Below, piece by piece: positions 1 to 8,489 of a stretch of DNA of 45,078 nt. Under the pieces are notes generated by a model. It was not told where the DNA came from. It ran no database searches and saw nothing but the letters and a program-made list of their open reading frames with translations. The stretch is from a bacterium (GTDB lineage: Bacteria; Pseudomonadota; Alphaproteobacteria; Ferrovibrionales; Ferrovibrionaceae): NCBI GenBank assembly GCA_022844005.1, contig JALHMN010000017.1:1-45078 (forward strand). The letters run 5' to 3'. Within the stretch, counting starts at the first letter, position 1; each line of letters starts with the position of its first letter. Both the position numbers and the translations under genes were made by a program.

Positions 1-888
1 GAGCGCCTTGGCCACGCGGGAGACCGGAGGGCGCCCCAGGAGATCGCTGATCCACCAGGCGGTGCTGATCAGCTTCTTCAGGTCGATTCCGGTTTCGATA
101 CCCATACCGTCCAGCATGTAGACGACGTCCTCCGTCGCCACATTGCCTGTGGCTCCCGGCGCGTAGGGACAGCCGCCCAGACCGCCGACCGAACTGTCGT
201 ACTTCGTAACCCCCATCTCCAGTGCGGCGAGCGTGTTCACCACACCTTGGCCATAGGTGTCGTGGAAGTGCATGCCGAGCTTCTCGATGCCGACACGATT
301 GGCGCAGGCCTCTATCAGGCGCTGAATCTTGCGCGGCGTCCCCGTGCCGATGGTGTCGCCCAGGCCGACATCGTAGCAGCCCATGGCGATCAGCTTCTCG
401 GCAACGTCTGCCACCTTCTCGGGGTCGACCTCGCCCTCGAAGGGGCAGCCGGCGACGACGGAAACGAAGCCGCGAACCGGCACGTTCTTCTGCTTCGCCG
501 CGGCGAGCAGAGGCTCGAACCGCTCGAGGCTCTCGTCGATCGTGCAGTTGGTGTTGCGCTTGGAGAAGGATTCCGTGGCCGCGGCGAATACGGCTACCTC
601 CGGCGTATCGGCGGCAACCGCGCCTTCGAAACCTTTCAGGTTCGGCGTCAGCGCCTGGTAGGAAACCCCGGGGCGGCGCTTCAGGCGCGCCATCACCTCG
701 GCATTGTCCGCCATCTGGGGGATCCATTTCGGCGAGACGAAGCTGGTGGTCTCGATGGCGGTAATTCCGGCATCGACCAGCCGTTCAATCAGCTCCACCT
801 TGATCTCGGTGGAGACGACGCCCGGCTCGTTCTGCAGGCCGTCGCGCGCGCCCGCTTCCCAGATACGCACCTTGCTGGGGATACCCAT
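1..888 (-). CDS. liuE: Hydroxymethylglutaryl-CoA lyase, 3' end cut by window edge
   Basis: Cleaves HMG-CoA to acetyl-CoA and acetoacetate, the last step of leucine breakdown. My translation from ATG 888 gives an N-terminus reading MGIPSKVRIWEAGARDGLQN, the DRE-TIM metallolyase entry motif (R-D-G-L-Q). Further on are FHDTYGQG (metal-binding His) and GGLGGCPYAPGATGN, which holds the active-site Cys of the family. The frame stays open to base 1 and ends in PPVSRVAKAL, typical of the last residues of this family, so only a few codons are missing. The start lies 2 nt after the liuD stop, with GGAGGGC overlapping that stop as ribosome-binding site, so translation is probably coupled. Last gene of the liu operon seen here. 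Confidence 0.95.
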   Translation of the reverse strand, partial: MGIPSKVRIWEAGARDGLQNEPGVVSTEIKVELIERLVDAGITAIETTSFVSPKWIPQMADNAEVMARLKRRPGVSYQALTPNLKGFEGAVAADTPEVAVFAAATESFSKRNTNCTIDESLERFEPLLAAAKQKNVPVRGFVSVVAGCPFEGEVDPEKVADVAEKLIAMGCYDVGLGDTIGTGTPRKIQRLIEACANRVGIEKLGMHFHDTYGQGVVNTLAALEMGVTKYDSSVGGLGGCPYAPGATGNVATEDVVYMLDGMGIETGIDLKKLISTAWWISDLLGRPPVSRVAKAL

Positions 889-890
889 GC

Positions 891-2906
891 TCAGCCCTCC
901 GCTTCCTTCAGCGCGATCAGTGTCGCGCCCTCGGCCACCAGGTCGCCCGCGGCGACATGCACGGTGTCGACCACACAGTCGACGGTCGCGGCGATCGTGT
1001 GTTCCATCTTCATCGCTTCCAGCACCACGAGTGGCCCGCCCTTCGAGACGGCCTCTCCCGCAGCGACCAGAACCTGGATGATCCTGCCGGGAAGCGGTGC
1101 GGCTATCGAGCCGCCCACCCCCTCCTCCATCTCGCCGGCATCCAGCGCATCGCGCACGCCGAGAGTCGTGGCCACACCGTCGCGGATCAAGACGACCCGC
1201 TCGTCGCGCCGGGCGAAACCGGCCGTCACCTGCAGGCCTTCCAGGCGCGCCGAGAGCGTGCCGTCCTCGATCGATCCGAATGCATGGAAGGTCCGCTCGC
1301 CCACGCCCAGGTGAAAGCCCTGCCCGACCGGACTGGCCGTGACCGGCAGAACCAACTCCCCCGCCGTCAGATCGATCGTCTCGACATAGCCGCCGTTCAT
1401 CCGCCAGCCGTCGATGACGCCCCAGGGCGAAGTCGGATCGCCGGAGCGCGCCGCCGCGGCAGCCGCCTCCGCCCGCCGTTCGAGCAGAATCGCCAGCGCC
1501 GCCAGCGCCAGGGTCTCGGCGGCCGGAACCGGCTCCTTCGGCAGCAGCGCCGCCTTGTGGCGGTCGATAAAACCAGTATCGAGATCGCCATCGACGAAGG
1601 CCTGATGGCCCGCCACGGCGCCGAGGAAGACCACGTTGCTGGCCGGACCGACTATTTCGGTCTGCCGCAACGCCTGACGCAGACGGCGGAGGGCCGCGTT
1701 GCGATCGCGGTCATGCACGATCAACTTGGCGATCATCGGGTCGTAGAAGGGGGTCACCTCGTCGCCCTCGCGCACGCCGGTGTCGATGCGCACGTGCATC
1801 CCCTCGACGGGGGTGCGGAAGCGGATGAGCTTGCCCGTGGAAGGCAGGAAGCCGCGGGCGGGATTCTCGGCATAGAGGCGAACCTCAAGCGCGTGCCCGT
1901 CGATCGGAACCTGGTCCTGGGTCAACGGCAGCCTGCCGCCAGCGGCGACGCGCAACTGCCACTCCACCAGATCCTGACCGGTGATCATCTCGGTCACCGG
2001 ATGCTCGACCTGAAGGCGGGTATTCATCTCCATGAAGTAGAAGCGGTCGTCGCGCAGGCCGTCGGCGACATCCGCGATGAATTCGATAGTTCCCGCCCCG
2101 ACATAGTCGATGGCCTTGGCGGCCGCGACCGCGGCGTCTCCCATCGCCTTGCGCATGGAAGCCGACATGCCCGGGGCCGGCGCCTCCTCGATCACCTTCT
2201 GGTGGCGGCGCTGGATCGAGCAGTCGCGCTCGTTCAGGTGGATGGCGTTGCCATGCGTGTCGGCGAAGACCTGGATCTCGATATGCCGAGGCTTCACCAG
2301 GTATTTCTCGATCAGCACCTTGTCGTCGCCGAAGGCGCTGGCCGCTTCCCTCTTCGCGCCGGCCAGCGCGCGCTCGAATTCGGCGTCGGCGTCGACCCGG
2401 CGCATGCCCTTGCCACCGCCGCCGGCGACCGCCTTGATCAGGACGGGATAGCCGATGCGCGCCGCTTCCGCGCGAAGTCGCTCGGGTTCCTGGTCGTCGC
2501 CGTGATAGCCAGGAACCACGGGCACGCCCGCCTCGACCATCAGCGCCTTGGCCGCGCCTTTCAGGCCCATGGCCCGGATGGCGGATGGCGGCGGACCGAT
2601 GAAGACGATACCAGCCGAGGCGCATGCTTCCGCGAAGGCGGCATTCTCCGACAGGAAACCGTAGCCGGGGTGGATGGCCTGGGCGCCGGAAGCCGTGGCC
2701 GCGTCGATGATGGCCTCGGCGCGCAGATAGCTCTCCCGCGCCGCCGGCGGTCCGATGTGATAGGCCGCATCGGCCATCGCCACATGCCGAGCCCCGGCAT
2801 CGGCTTCGGAATAGACGGCGACCGTGCCGATGCCGAGCCGCCTGGCGGTGCGGATCACCCGGCAGGCGATTTCTGCACGGTTGGCGATCAGGATGCGATC
2901 GAACAT
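891..2906 (-). CDS. liuD: 3-methylcrotonyl-CoA carboxylase, biotin-carrying alpha subunit
   Basis: 671 aa. Carboxylates biotin using ATP and bicarbonate and hands it to LiuB, converting 3-methylcrotonyl-CoA to 3-methylglutaconyl-CoA in leucine degradation. Domain order: biotin carboxylase N-terminal domain (MFDRILIANRAEIACRV at 1-17), ATP-grasp with glycine-rich loop AGGGGKGM near 161-168, biotin carboxylase C-terminal domain to about 450, a linker, then a biotinyl domain with EAMKMEH whose Lys633 is the expected biotin site. The ATG at 2906 is chosen over an upstream TTG at 2927 because homologues begin with MFxRILIANR and the TTG would lie inside liuC. It starts 5 nt after the liuC stop. 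Acetyl- or geranyl-CoA carboxylase subunits look similar, but the operon points to methylcrotonyl-CoA. Confidence 0.95.
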   Translation of the reverse strand: MFDRILIANRAEIACRVIRTARRLGIGTVAVYSEADAGARHVAMADAAYHIGPPAARESYLRAEAIIDAATASGAQAIHPGYGFLSENAAFAEACASAGIVFIGPPPSAIRAMGLKGAAKALMVEAGVPVVPGYHGDDQEPERLRAEAARIGYPVLIKAVAGGGGKGMRRVDADAEFERALAGAKREAASAFGDDKVLIEKYLVKPRHIEIQVFADTHGNAIHLNERDCSIQRRHQKVIEEAPAPGMSASMRKAMGDAAVAAAKAIDYVGAGTIEFIADVADGLRDDRFYFMEMNTRLQVEHPVTEMITGQDLVEWQLRVAAGGRLPLTQDQVPIDGHALEVRLYAENPARGFLPSTGKLIRFRTPVEGMHVRIDTGVREGDEVTPFYDPMIAKLIVHDRDRNAALRRLRQALRQTEIVGPASNVVFLGAVAGHQAFVDGDLDTGFIDRHKAALLPKEPVPAAETLALAALAILLERRAEAAAAAARSGDPTSPWGVIDGWRMNGGYVETIDLTAGELVLPVTASPVGQGFHLGVGERTFHAFGSIEDGTLSARLEGLQVTAGFARRDERVVLIRDGVATTLGVRDALDAGEMEEGVGGSIAAPLPGRIIQVLVAAGEAVSKGGPLVVLEAMKMEHTIAATVDCVVDTVHVAAGDLVAEGATLIALKEAEG

Positions 2907-2911
2907 CGCGA

Positions 2912-3706
2912 TCAAGCCTTGACCCAATAGGGCTTGCGCTTCTCCAGGAAGGCGGAAGTTCCGTCCTTGCCCTCGTCGGAAGCCCGCGCCTCGGCGATGA
3001 ACCGCGCGGTGCCGATGACCATCTCGGCATCCACGTCCTTGCTGTCGACATAGGCGATCAGCTTCTTGGTTTCGGCCAGAGAGCGCGGCCCGCCCCGCTT
3101 CAACTGCCCGACGATACGATCGCGCACCGCTTCCAGGGCCTCGTGGTCATCGACCACTTCGTGCAGCAGTCCCATAGATACCGCCTTCTCGGCGCTGAAG
3201 CGCTCGGCGGTGAGGAAGTAGCGCCGGGCGTTGCGGGCGCCGATGGCGCGCACGACATGCGGGGAGATCGTACCGGCGATCAGGCCGAGCGTGACCTCGG
3301 TAATGGCGAAGACGCAGGATTTCACGCCGATGGCGATGTCGCAGGCGGAGATGAGGCCGGTGCCGCCGGCATAGGCCGGGCCGTTGACCAAGGCGATCGT
3401 GGGCTTCGGCAGTTCGCTCAAGGTGCGGAACAGCGTGCCGAGCGCAACCGCATCGTCCATGTTGCGCTCGTAGGTATAGTCGGCCGCACGGCGCATCCAG
3501 TTGAGATCACCCCCGGCCGAGAAGCTCTCGCCGCGGCCCGTGACCGTCACCATCCGCACGTCACCGCGGGAGCCGAAATCGCGGAAAATGTCGGTGAGGA
3601 GTTCGATCACCTCGTCGTCCATGGCGTTGTGCACTTCGGGACGGTTCAGCGTCACTTCGCCGACGCCATCCGCGCTCACCTCGAATACGACCTTCGCTTC
3701 GCTCAC
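2912..3706 (-). CDS. liuC: Methylglutaconyl-CoA hydratase (crotonase family)
   Basis: 264 aa. Hydrates 3-methylglutaconyl-CoA to HMG-CoA, linking the carboxylase to HMG-CoA lyase. The crotonase oxyanion motif SFSAGGDLNWM and AYAGGTGLISACDIAI are present. The segment GLIAGTISPHVV resembles the LiuC subgroup more than generic enoyl-CoA hydratases. There is no in-frame ATG near the N-terminus. I choose GTG 3706, which has a GAGG about 9 nt upstream; GTG 3721, overlapping the liuB stop, is an alternative that adds five residues. It sits between carboxylase beta and alpha genes, the usual liu operon order. Transcribed from upstream of liuB. Confidence 0.9.
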   Translation of the reverse strand: MSEAKVVFEVSADGVGEVTLNRPEVHNAMDDEVIELLTDIFRDFGSRGDVRMVTVTGRGESFSAGGDLNWMRRAADYTYERNMDDAVALGTLFRTLSELPKPTIALVNGPAYAGGTGLISACDIAIGVKSCVFAITEVTLGLIAGTISPHVVRAIGARNARRYFLTAERFSAEKAVSMGLLHEVVDDHEALEAVRDRIVGQLKRGGPRSLAETKKLIAYVDSKDVDAEMVIGTARFIAEARASDEGKDGTSAFLEKRKPYWVKA

Positions 3707-3717
3707 CTGGGCCACCC

Positions 3718-5325
3718 TCACATGCGGAAGACGCCGAACGTCGTGCGCTCGACGGGCGCATTCAACGAGGCGGAAATTGACAGGCCGAGTACCTGGCGCG
3801 TGTCGGCCGGATCGATGACGCCGTCGTCCCAGATCCGGGCCGAGGCGTAGTACGGGTGGCCCTGAGTATCGTACTGGGCGCGGACCGGGGCCTTGAAAGC
3901 CTCCTCCTCCTCGGCGCTCCAGTTTTCGCCACGAGCCTCCATGGCCTCGCGGCGCACGGTGGCCAGTACGCTCGCCGCCTGCTCGCCGCCCATCACGGAG
4001 ATGCGCGCGTTCGGCCACATCCACAGGAAGCGCGGACTGTAGGCGCGGCCGCACATGCCGTAGTTCCCGGCCCCGTAAGAGCCGCCGATGATGACGGTGA
4101 ACTTCGGCACGCGGGCGCAGGCGACGGCCGTGACCAGCTTGGCGCCATCCTTGGCGATGCCGCCGGATTCGTATTTCCGGCCCACCATGAAGCCGGTGAT
4201 GTTCTGCAGGAAGACGAGCGGAATGCCGCGCTGGCAGCACAATTCGATGAAATGCGCGCCCTTCAGCGCAGACTCCGAAAACAGGATGCCGTTGTTGGCG
4301 ATGATCCCGACGGGATAGCCGAAGATGCGCGCGAAGCCGGTGACCAGGGTCGTGCCATAGAGCTTCTTCCACTCGTCGAATTCGCTGCCGTCGACGATGC
4401 GGGCAATCACTTCGCGCACGTCGTAGGGAACGCGGGTGTCCTTCGGGATGATGCCGTAGATCTCGGCCGGGTCGCCGAGCGGTGCCTTGGGTACCGCGAC
4501 ATCGAGGCCGACCTGCTTGCGGGTGTTCAAGTTGGCGACGATGCGCCGGGCAATGCCGAGCGCATGGCGATCGTTCATCGCGTAGTGATCCGTGACCCCG
4601 GAGGTGCGCGAATGAACGTCGGCGCCGCCCAGGTCCTCGGCTGATACGACTTCCCCCGTCGCGGCGCGTACCAGCGGCGGCCCTCCCAGGAAAATGGTGC
4701 CCTGTCGGCGGACGATCACAGCTTCATCGCACATCGCCGGCACATAAGCGCCGCCCGCCGTGCAGGATCCCATCACCACGGCGATCTGCGGAATGCCGGC
4801 GGCCGACATGTTCGCCTGGTTGTAGAAGATGCGGCCGAAATGAGTGCGGTCCGGAAACACCTCGTCCTGGTTCGGCAGATTGGCACCACCGGAATCGACC
4901 AGGTAGATGCAGGGCAACCGGTTCTCCAGCGCGATCTCCTGGGCGCGAAGGTGCTTCTTCACCGTCAGCGGATAGTAGGTTCCCCCTTTTACCGTCGCGT
5001 CATTGCAGACCACGACGCACTCGCGGCCCATGATGCGCCCGATGCCGGTGATGACGCCCGCGCCGGGAATGTCTTCGGAATAGACGTCGTGGGCTGCGAA
5101 CTGAGAGAACTCGAGGAACGGGGTTCCAGGGTCGAGCAACAAGCGCACGCGCTCGCGCGGCAGCAACTTCCCGCGGGCGACGTGGCGGGCGCGCGATCGC
5201 TCATCGCCGCCGAGGGCGGCCTTGCCGGCCTTGCTCCGCAGATCGGAAACCAGCGCAGCCATCGCATCCGTATTGGTGCGATAAGCGGCGCTGCGCGTAT
5301 CGATTGTCGTGTTCAGGACCGGCAT
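3718..5325 (-). CDS. liuB: 3-methylcrotonyl-CoA carboxylase, carboxyltransferase beta subunit
   Basis: 535 aa, the usual length for this subunit. Transfers the carboxyl group from biotin on LiuD to 3-methylcrotonyl-CoA. It has the two crotonase-fold halves of acyl-CoA carboxyltransferases; [17 protein letters not shown] in the N-half and [16 protein letters not shown] in the C-half are characteristic of the MCC beta branch. The open frame runs on upstream to 5940, but that extension is antisense to the SDR gene and shows no family similarity. ATG 5325 gives MPVLNTTID, matching family starts. First gene of the liu operon. The 256 bp to the divergent SDR gene should hold its promoter. Isovaleryl-CoA dehydrogenase, often the first liu gene, is absent here. 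Confidence 0.94.
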   Translation of the reverse strand: MPVLNTTIDTRSAAYRTNTDAMAALVSDLRSKAGKAALGGDERSRARHVARGKLLPRERVRLLLDPGTPFLEFSQFAAHDVYSEDIPGAGVITGIGRIMGRECVVVCNDATVKGGTYYPLTVKKHLRAQEIALENRLPCIYLVDSGGANLPNQDEVFPDRTHFGRIFYNQANMSAAGIPQIAVVMGSCTAGGAYVPAMCDEAVIVRRQGTIFLGGPPLVRAATGEVVSAEDLGGADVHSRTSGVTDHYAMNDRHALGIARRIVANLNTRKQVGLDVAVPKAPLGDPAEIYGIIPKDTRVPYDVREVIARIVDGSEFDEWKKLYGTTLVTGFARIFGYPVGIIANNGILFSESALKGAHFIELCCQRGIPLVFLQNITGFMVGRKYESGGIAKDGAKLVTAVACARVPKFTVIIGGSYGAGNYGMCGRAYSPRFLWMWPNARISVMGGEQAASVLATVRREAMEARGENWSAEEEEAFKAPVRAQYDTQGHPYYASARIWDDGVIDPADTRQVLGLSISASLNAPVERTTFGVFRM

Positions 5326-5581
5326 GTGACCGTTGCGGACCTCTTCTCCCCAGACCAGCCGGGAGGATGCCCCCCGGCTTCGATACCCCGCAAGCGGATT
5401 CGCCGACGCCCTTACCCAACAGTGCCTGCGCGGCCCGGCCGTTGGACCGCCGGACGCCTGCGGGATGGCGGCGCGCAAGATGATGGGCCGCGACAAACGG
5501 GTCAACCTGCTTTCCGACCGGCACCCATTCGATATAGTTGATGCAAGGACGTCGCGCTTTCCCTGGAGGAGACCCAAGAAA

Positions 5582-6355
5582 ATGGCCAACAAGTCACTCG
5601 ATCTCACCGGCAAGGTCGTGCTGGTCACCGGCGGCAATGGCGGCATCGGCCTGGGCATGGCCCAGGCCTGCGCCGAAGCCGGTGCGGACATCTGCATCTG
5701 GGGCAACAATCCCAAGAAGAATGACGAGGCGACCGCCAAGTTGCAGTCTACCGGACGCAAGATCCTCACCCTTTCCTGCGACGTCTCGAAGGAGGAAGAG
5801 GTCGAGAAAGGCTTCGCCAAGACAGTCGAAGTGATGGGAAAGGTCGATGCCTGCTTTGCCAATGCCGGCGTGTCGGGATCCGGCGGCAAGCCCTTCATCG
5901 AAATGGATACCGCCGACTGGCATCGCGTCATCGGTGTCAACCTGCACGGTGCCTTCTATACCCTGCGCGCTGCCGCACGCCATATGGTGCAACGCGGCGA
6001 AGGCGGCCGGCTGGCCGTGACAGCCTCGACCGCGGCAATCGAGGGGGCACCGAGAGCCCAGCACTATGCCGCGACCAAGGGCGGCGTGATTTCCATGACC
6101 CGTGGCCTGGCCGTCGAACTCGCTCGCTACAAGATCACCGCGAACAGCATCCTTCCCGGCTGGATCGTCACGGACATGACGGAGAAGCGCATCCACGGCG
6201 AGGGTTTCATGACCAAGGTCCTGCCCCGGGTGCCTATGCGCCGCTGGGGCGAGGGGACGGATTTCGGCGGCATCGCCGTCTATATCGCCTCGGACGCGAG
6301 CAGCTATCACACGGGCGACACGTTCGTCATCGACGGCGCCTATACGCTGTTCTGA
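5582..6355 (+). CDS. SDR-family NAD(P)-dependent oxidoreductase
   Basis: 257 aa, a classical short-chain dehydrogenase. Visible motifs are the cofactor loop TGGNGGIG (16-23), NAG at 94-96, catalytic Ser149 in TASTA, and Tyr162-x3-Lys166 in HYAATKGG. The C-terminus ends with DGAYTLF, the usual placement of the DG motif. The start is supported by GGAGGAG about 12 nt upstream of the ATG. It is divergent from the leucine operon, but nothing shows it takes part in that pathway. The substrate cannot be read from the sequence; gluconate 5-dehydrogenase-like and 3-oxoacyl-ACP reductase-like members look alike. Confidence 0.9.
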   Translation: MANKSLDLTGKVVLVTGGNGGIGLGMAQACAEAGADICIWGNNPKKNDEATAKLQSTGRKILTLSCDVSKEEEVEKGFAKTVEVMGKVDACFANAGVSGSGGKPFIEMDTADWHRVIGVNLHGAFYTLRAAARHMVQRGEGGRLAVTASTAAIEGAPRAQHYAATKGGVISMTRGLAVELARYKITANSILPGWIVTDMTEKRIHGEGFMTKVLPRVPMRRWGEGTDFGGIAVYIASDASSYHTGDTFVIDGAYTLF

Positions 6356-6357
6356 TC

Positions 6358-6900
6358 GTGGACCGGGCGAGCGGCATTCCACTCGCGTTTCTTCTCGGCC
6401 TGGCCGCCTGCATGGCGAGCCCGCGAGAAGAGACCGGGGCAGAGGTCACCCGCCTGGATGCCGCCATCGCAAGCCTGAAGCCGCGTCTGGAGGCTTGCCG
6501 GCAGGAAGCCGGCTACATTCCGCTGGATGATGGAGAGGCTCGGTTGGCACCCGGTGAGGTCGCCTATCGCGCCTGCCTCTATGCGGGCATCGAGGAGATC
6601 GTGCTGCCGGCCATTCCTCATGAAGAAGTGCGCGGCTGGTACAGGGCATTGGTCGACGATGACCGGATGCTGACCGACGCCGTCTCGGGAGGAAGGATGA
6701 CCCGCGGGGAACGGCAGATACGCCTGGATGCGTTGTGGCGCGCCACCGGCGAGCGTTATCGCGCCTATGCCGAACGCCAAGTGGCGGATGATCGACTGAC
6801 GAGGCTGGAGGCGGAGCGCAAACGATTCGAGCCGAACAGGACCGTGATGGAGATTCAGGACCGTCTCAGCGTCATCCACGGCATGATACTGCCGCGCTAA
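6358..6900 (+). CDS. Small predicted lipoprotein of unknown function
   Basis: 180 aa from a GTG start, 2 nt after the SDR stop. The N-terminus is short and hydrophobic and ends in LGLAAC, a lipobox with Cys18 as the predicted lipidation site. The mature part is charged and probably mainly helical, with several Arg/Glu-rich stretches such as RLEAERKRFEPNR. No domain was recognised. Its 3' end overlaps the convergent EamA gene by 4 nt. The tight spacing suggests co-transcription with the SDR gene; a functional link is not shown. The start is uncertain because no clear ribosome-binding site precedes the GTG. Confidence 0.65.
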   Translation: MDRASGIPLAFLLGLAACMASPREETGAEVTRLDAAIASLKPRLEACRQEAGYIPLDDGEARLAPGEVAYRACLYAGIEEIVLPAIPHEEVRGWYRALVDDDRMLTDAVSGGRMTRGERQIRLDALWRATGERYRAYAERQVADDRLTRLEAERKRFEPNRTVMEIQDRLSVIHGMILPR

Positions 6901-7856
6901 CCCGCTGCCGAACGGCGCAGCTTGCGAAGCTGCATCTGAACGACACCCGCGATAATCAGCGCGCCGCCGCCAACCTGAATCCAGGTGACGCTGGCGCCGA
7001 AAGCCCATGCGAAGCCCACCGCGCAGACGGGCGTGAGGTTGCCGTACAGCGCCGCGACCGGCAGGCCCAAACGGCTCACTGCGATGTTCCAAAGCCAGAT
7101 CGACAACGCACCGGCCCCGACTCCGACAATGACGAAATAGAGCATCGATCGCTGGTCAGGCATTTCGATCGGGCCGGTGGTCAGACCGAGTGACAGCACC
7201 GCTGCAAAAATGAGAATCAGCCATCCGGTGCCAGCGATCGTCGTCAGGAATGACATCCTGAGCTGCGACATCCGAAAGGGCCCCAGCCATTCCTGCACCC
7301 GCATGGAATACCAGTTCCAGCAGATCTGAGCTGCGATGAAGCAGAACTCCCCACCCTTGAAGCGGAAGCCGCCGGCCTTGTCGCTACCCAGCGCCAGGAT
7401 CGCACCGCCGCCCACCGCGAAGACAAGGGCGACACCCAGTCCGCGCTCGAACTTCGTGCGGTACATCGCCTTTGCGGTAAGCGCGGCGATCAGCGGGCCG
7501 CCGGCGAAGATCAACGCCGCGGTCACCGGATCGCTGTGCTGGAACCCCACGGTGAATAGGATGGAAAAGCCCGCCATCCCGACCAACCCAAGGAGCGCAA
7601 TGCGCTTCCACGGCAAGCCGGCGGGCATGCGCTTGCCGCCGTCGAGAACCTGCAGCAGCAGCCACACCGCGGGAAGCGCGATCAGGTATCGCAGACAGGC
7701 GACGAAGATCGGATCGAAGCGGTTCGCAAGATGATGCGTCATCGGCACCATCGCGCCCCAGAGCAGCGCCACGATGACTATGGCGCCGGCCGCCGATGCG
7801 GTTCGCTGCGGGGCCGCGGCGGGCAGCGGCTGATCGATGATGGACAACCCGGTCAC
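6897..7856 (-). CDS. EamA/DMT-superfamily transporter
   Basis: 319 aa, a probable ten-helix inner-membrane metabolite exporter built from two EamA repeats. Near the N-terminus is AIVIVALLWGAMVPMTH, the usual first helix, followed by FVACLRYLIALPAVWLLL. The second repeat starts around FKGGEFCFIAAQICWNWYSM. GTG 7856 is chosen because it overlaps the stop of the upstream isomerase in a 4-nt GTGA arrangement and follows a G-rich stretch, both signs of translational coupling. An earlier possible start at 7910 lies inside that gene and adds non-hydrophobic residues. The substrate is unknown; the superfamily includes amino-acid, nucleotide and drug exporters. Confidence 0.87.
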   Translation of the reverse strand: MTGLSIIDQPLPAAAPQRTASAAGAIVIVALLWGAMVPMTHHLANRFDPIFVACLRYLIALPAVWLLLQVLDGGKRMPAGLPWKRIALLGLVGMAGFSILFTVGFQHSDPVTAALIFAGGPLIAALTAKAMYRTKFERGLGVALVFAVGGGAILALGSDKAGGFRFKGGEFCFIAAQICWNWYSMRVQEWLGPFRMSQLRMSFLTTIAGTGWLILIFAAVLSLGLTTGPIEMPDQRSMLYFVIVGVGAGALSIWLWNIAVSRLGLPVAALYGNLTPVCAVGFAWAFGASVTWIQVGGGALIIAGVVQMQLRKLRRSAAG

Positions 7857-8458
7857 CACCCCCCGCGCGAGAGCCAGCGGTCGATCATATCGAGCCGATC
7901 GGCGCCCCAAAAAGGCTCGCCGTCCACGAAAACGAAAGGCGAGCCGAACACGCCACGCACGCCGATCGCATCATCGGTGACAGCCCTCAGCTTCTGCTTC
8001 CAGACGTCGTCATTCGCCGCAGCCAGCAATCGAGCCCCGTCGATGTGCAGGGAGCCGGCCAGGGTCGTCAGGACTGCGGGGTCGGTGATATCAAGTCCAT
8101 CGACGAAATACGCCGAATAAACGCTTTTGGCGAAATCCCGCGCCAGACCGGAATCCTGTGCGTCCAGCCAGTAGAAGGCGCGAGCGGCCGTCTGCGTGGC
8201 AAGCGGGTGAATGGCAGGCATGGAGAACGGAATGCCATGCTCGCGCGCGGACCGAGCGAAATCGTGGATCGAATATTGCCCCTTCATAGGGTAGGCCACG
8301 AGAGGCTGTCCCCCTGTCAATTTGAATGTGGCCCCAAACAGATAGGGACGCCAGGAAACACCACGGTCGTGCCTCGCGGCAATCGCGTCAATGCGGTTGG
8401 CCGCGATATAGCCGTAGGGCGACGAAAAATCGAAATAGAACTCAAGTGGCGGCGTCAT
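7853..8458 (-). CDS. DsbA-fold protein, 2-hydroxychromene-2-carboxylate isomerase family
   Basis: 201 aa. The start MTPPLEFYFDFSSPYGYIAA is the signature of the HCCA isomerase/kappa-GST branch, in which a Ser of the FSSPY motif replaces the DsbA CxxC and binds glutathione. The C-terminal GVFGSPFVFVDGEPFWGADRLDMI is the conserved second half of the fold. ATG 8458 is backed by GGAGGAAGG upstream; 19 extra residues in the longer frame lack family similarity. In naphthalene degraders this family acts on chromene carboxylates, but no aromatic pathway genes are adjacent, so the true substrate is open. Coupled to the EamA gene by a 4-nt overlap. Confidence 0.88.
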   Translation of the reverse strand: MTPPLEFYFDFSSPYGYIAANRIDAIAARHDRGVSWRPYLFGATFKLTGGQPLVAYPMKGQYSIHDFARSAREHGIPFSMPAIHPLATQTAARAFYWLDAQDSGLARDFAKSVYSAYFVDGLDITDPAVLTTLAGSLHIDGARLLAAANDDVWKQKLRAVTDDAIGVRGVFGSPFVFVDGEPFWGADRLDMIDRWLSRGGW

Positions 8459-8489
8459 GCCGTCCCTTCCTCCGAACAGAGCGCGGAGA

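Noticed and set aside
957-2930. 657-aa open frame on the plus strand
   Set aside because: It is antisense to liuD over its whole length and comes from high-GC codon bias; no family wording.
5326-5581. Promoter boxes between liuB and the SDR gene
   Set aside because: Only loose -10-like sequences (GATATA near 5530) were seen; none paired well with a -35 box.
5326-5940. Extension of the liuB frame to the left
   Set aside because: Runs through the intergenic region and antisense to the SDR gene; MPVLNTTID matches family starts.
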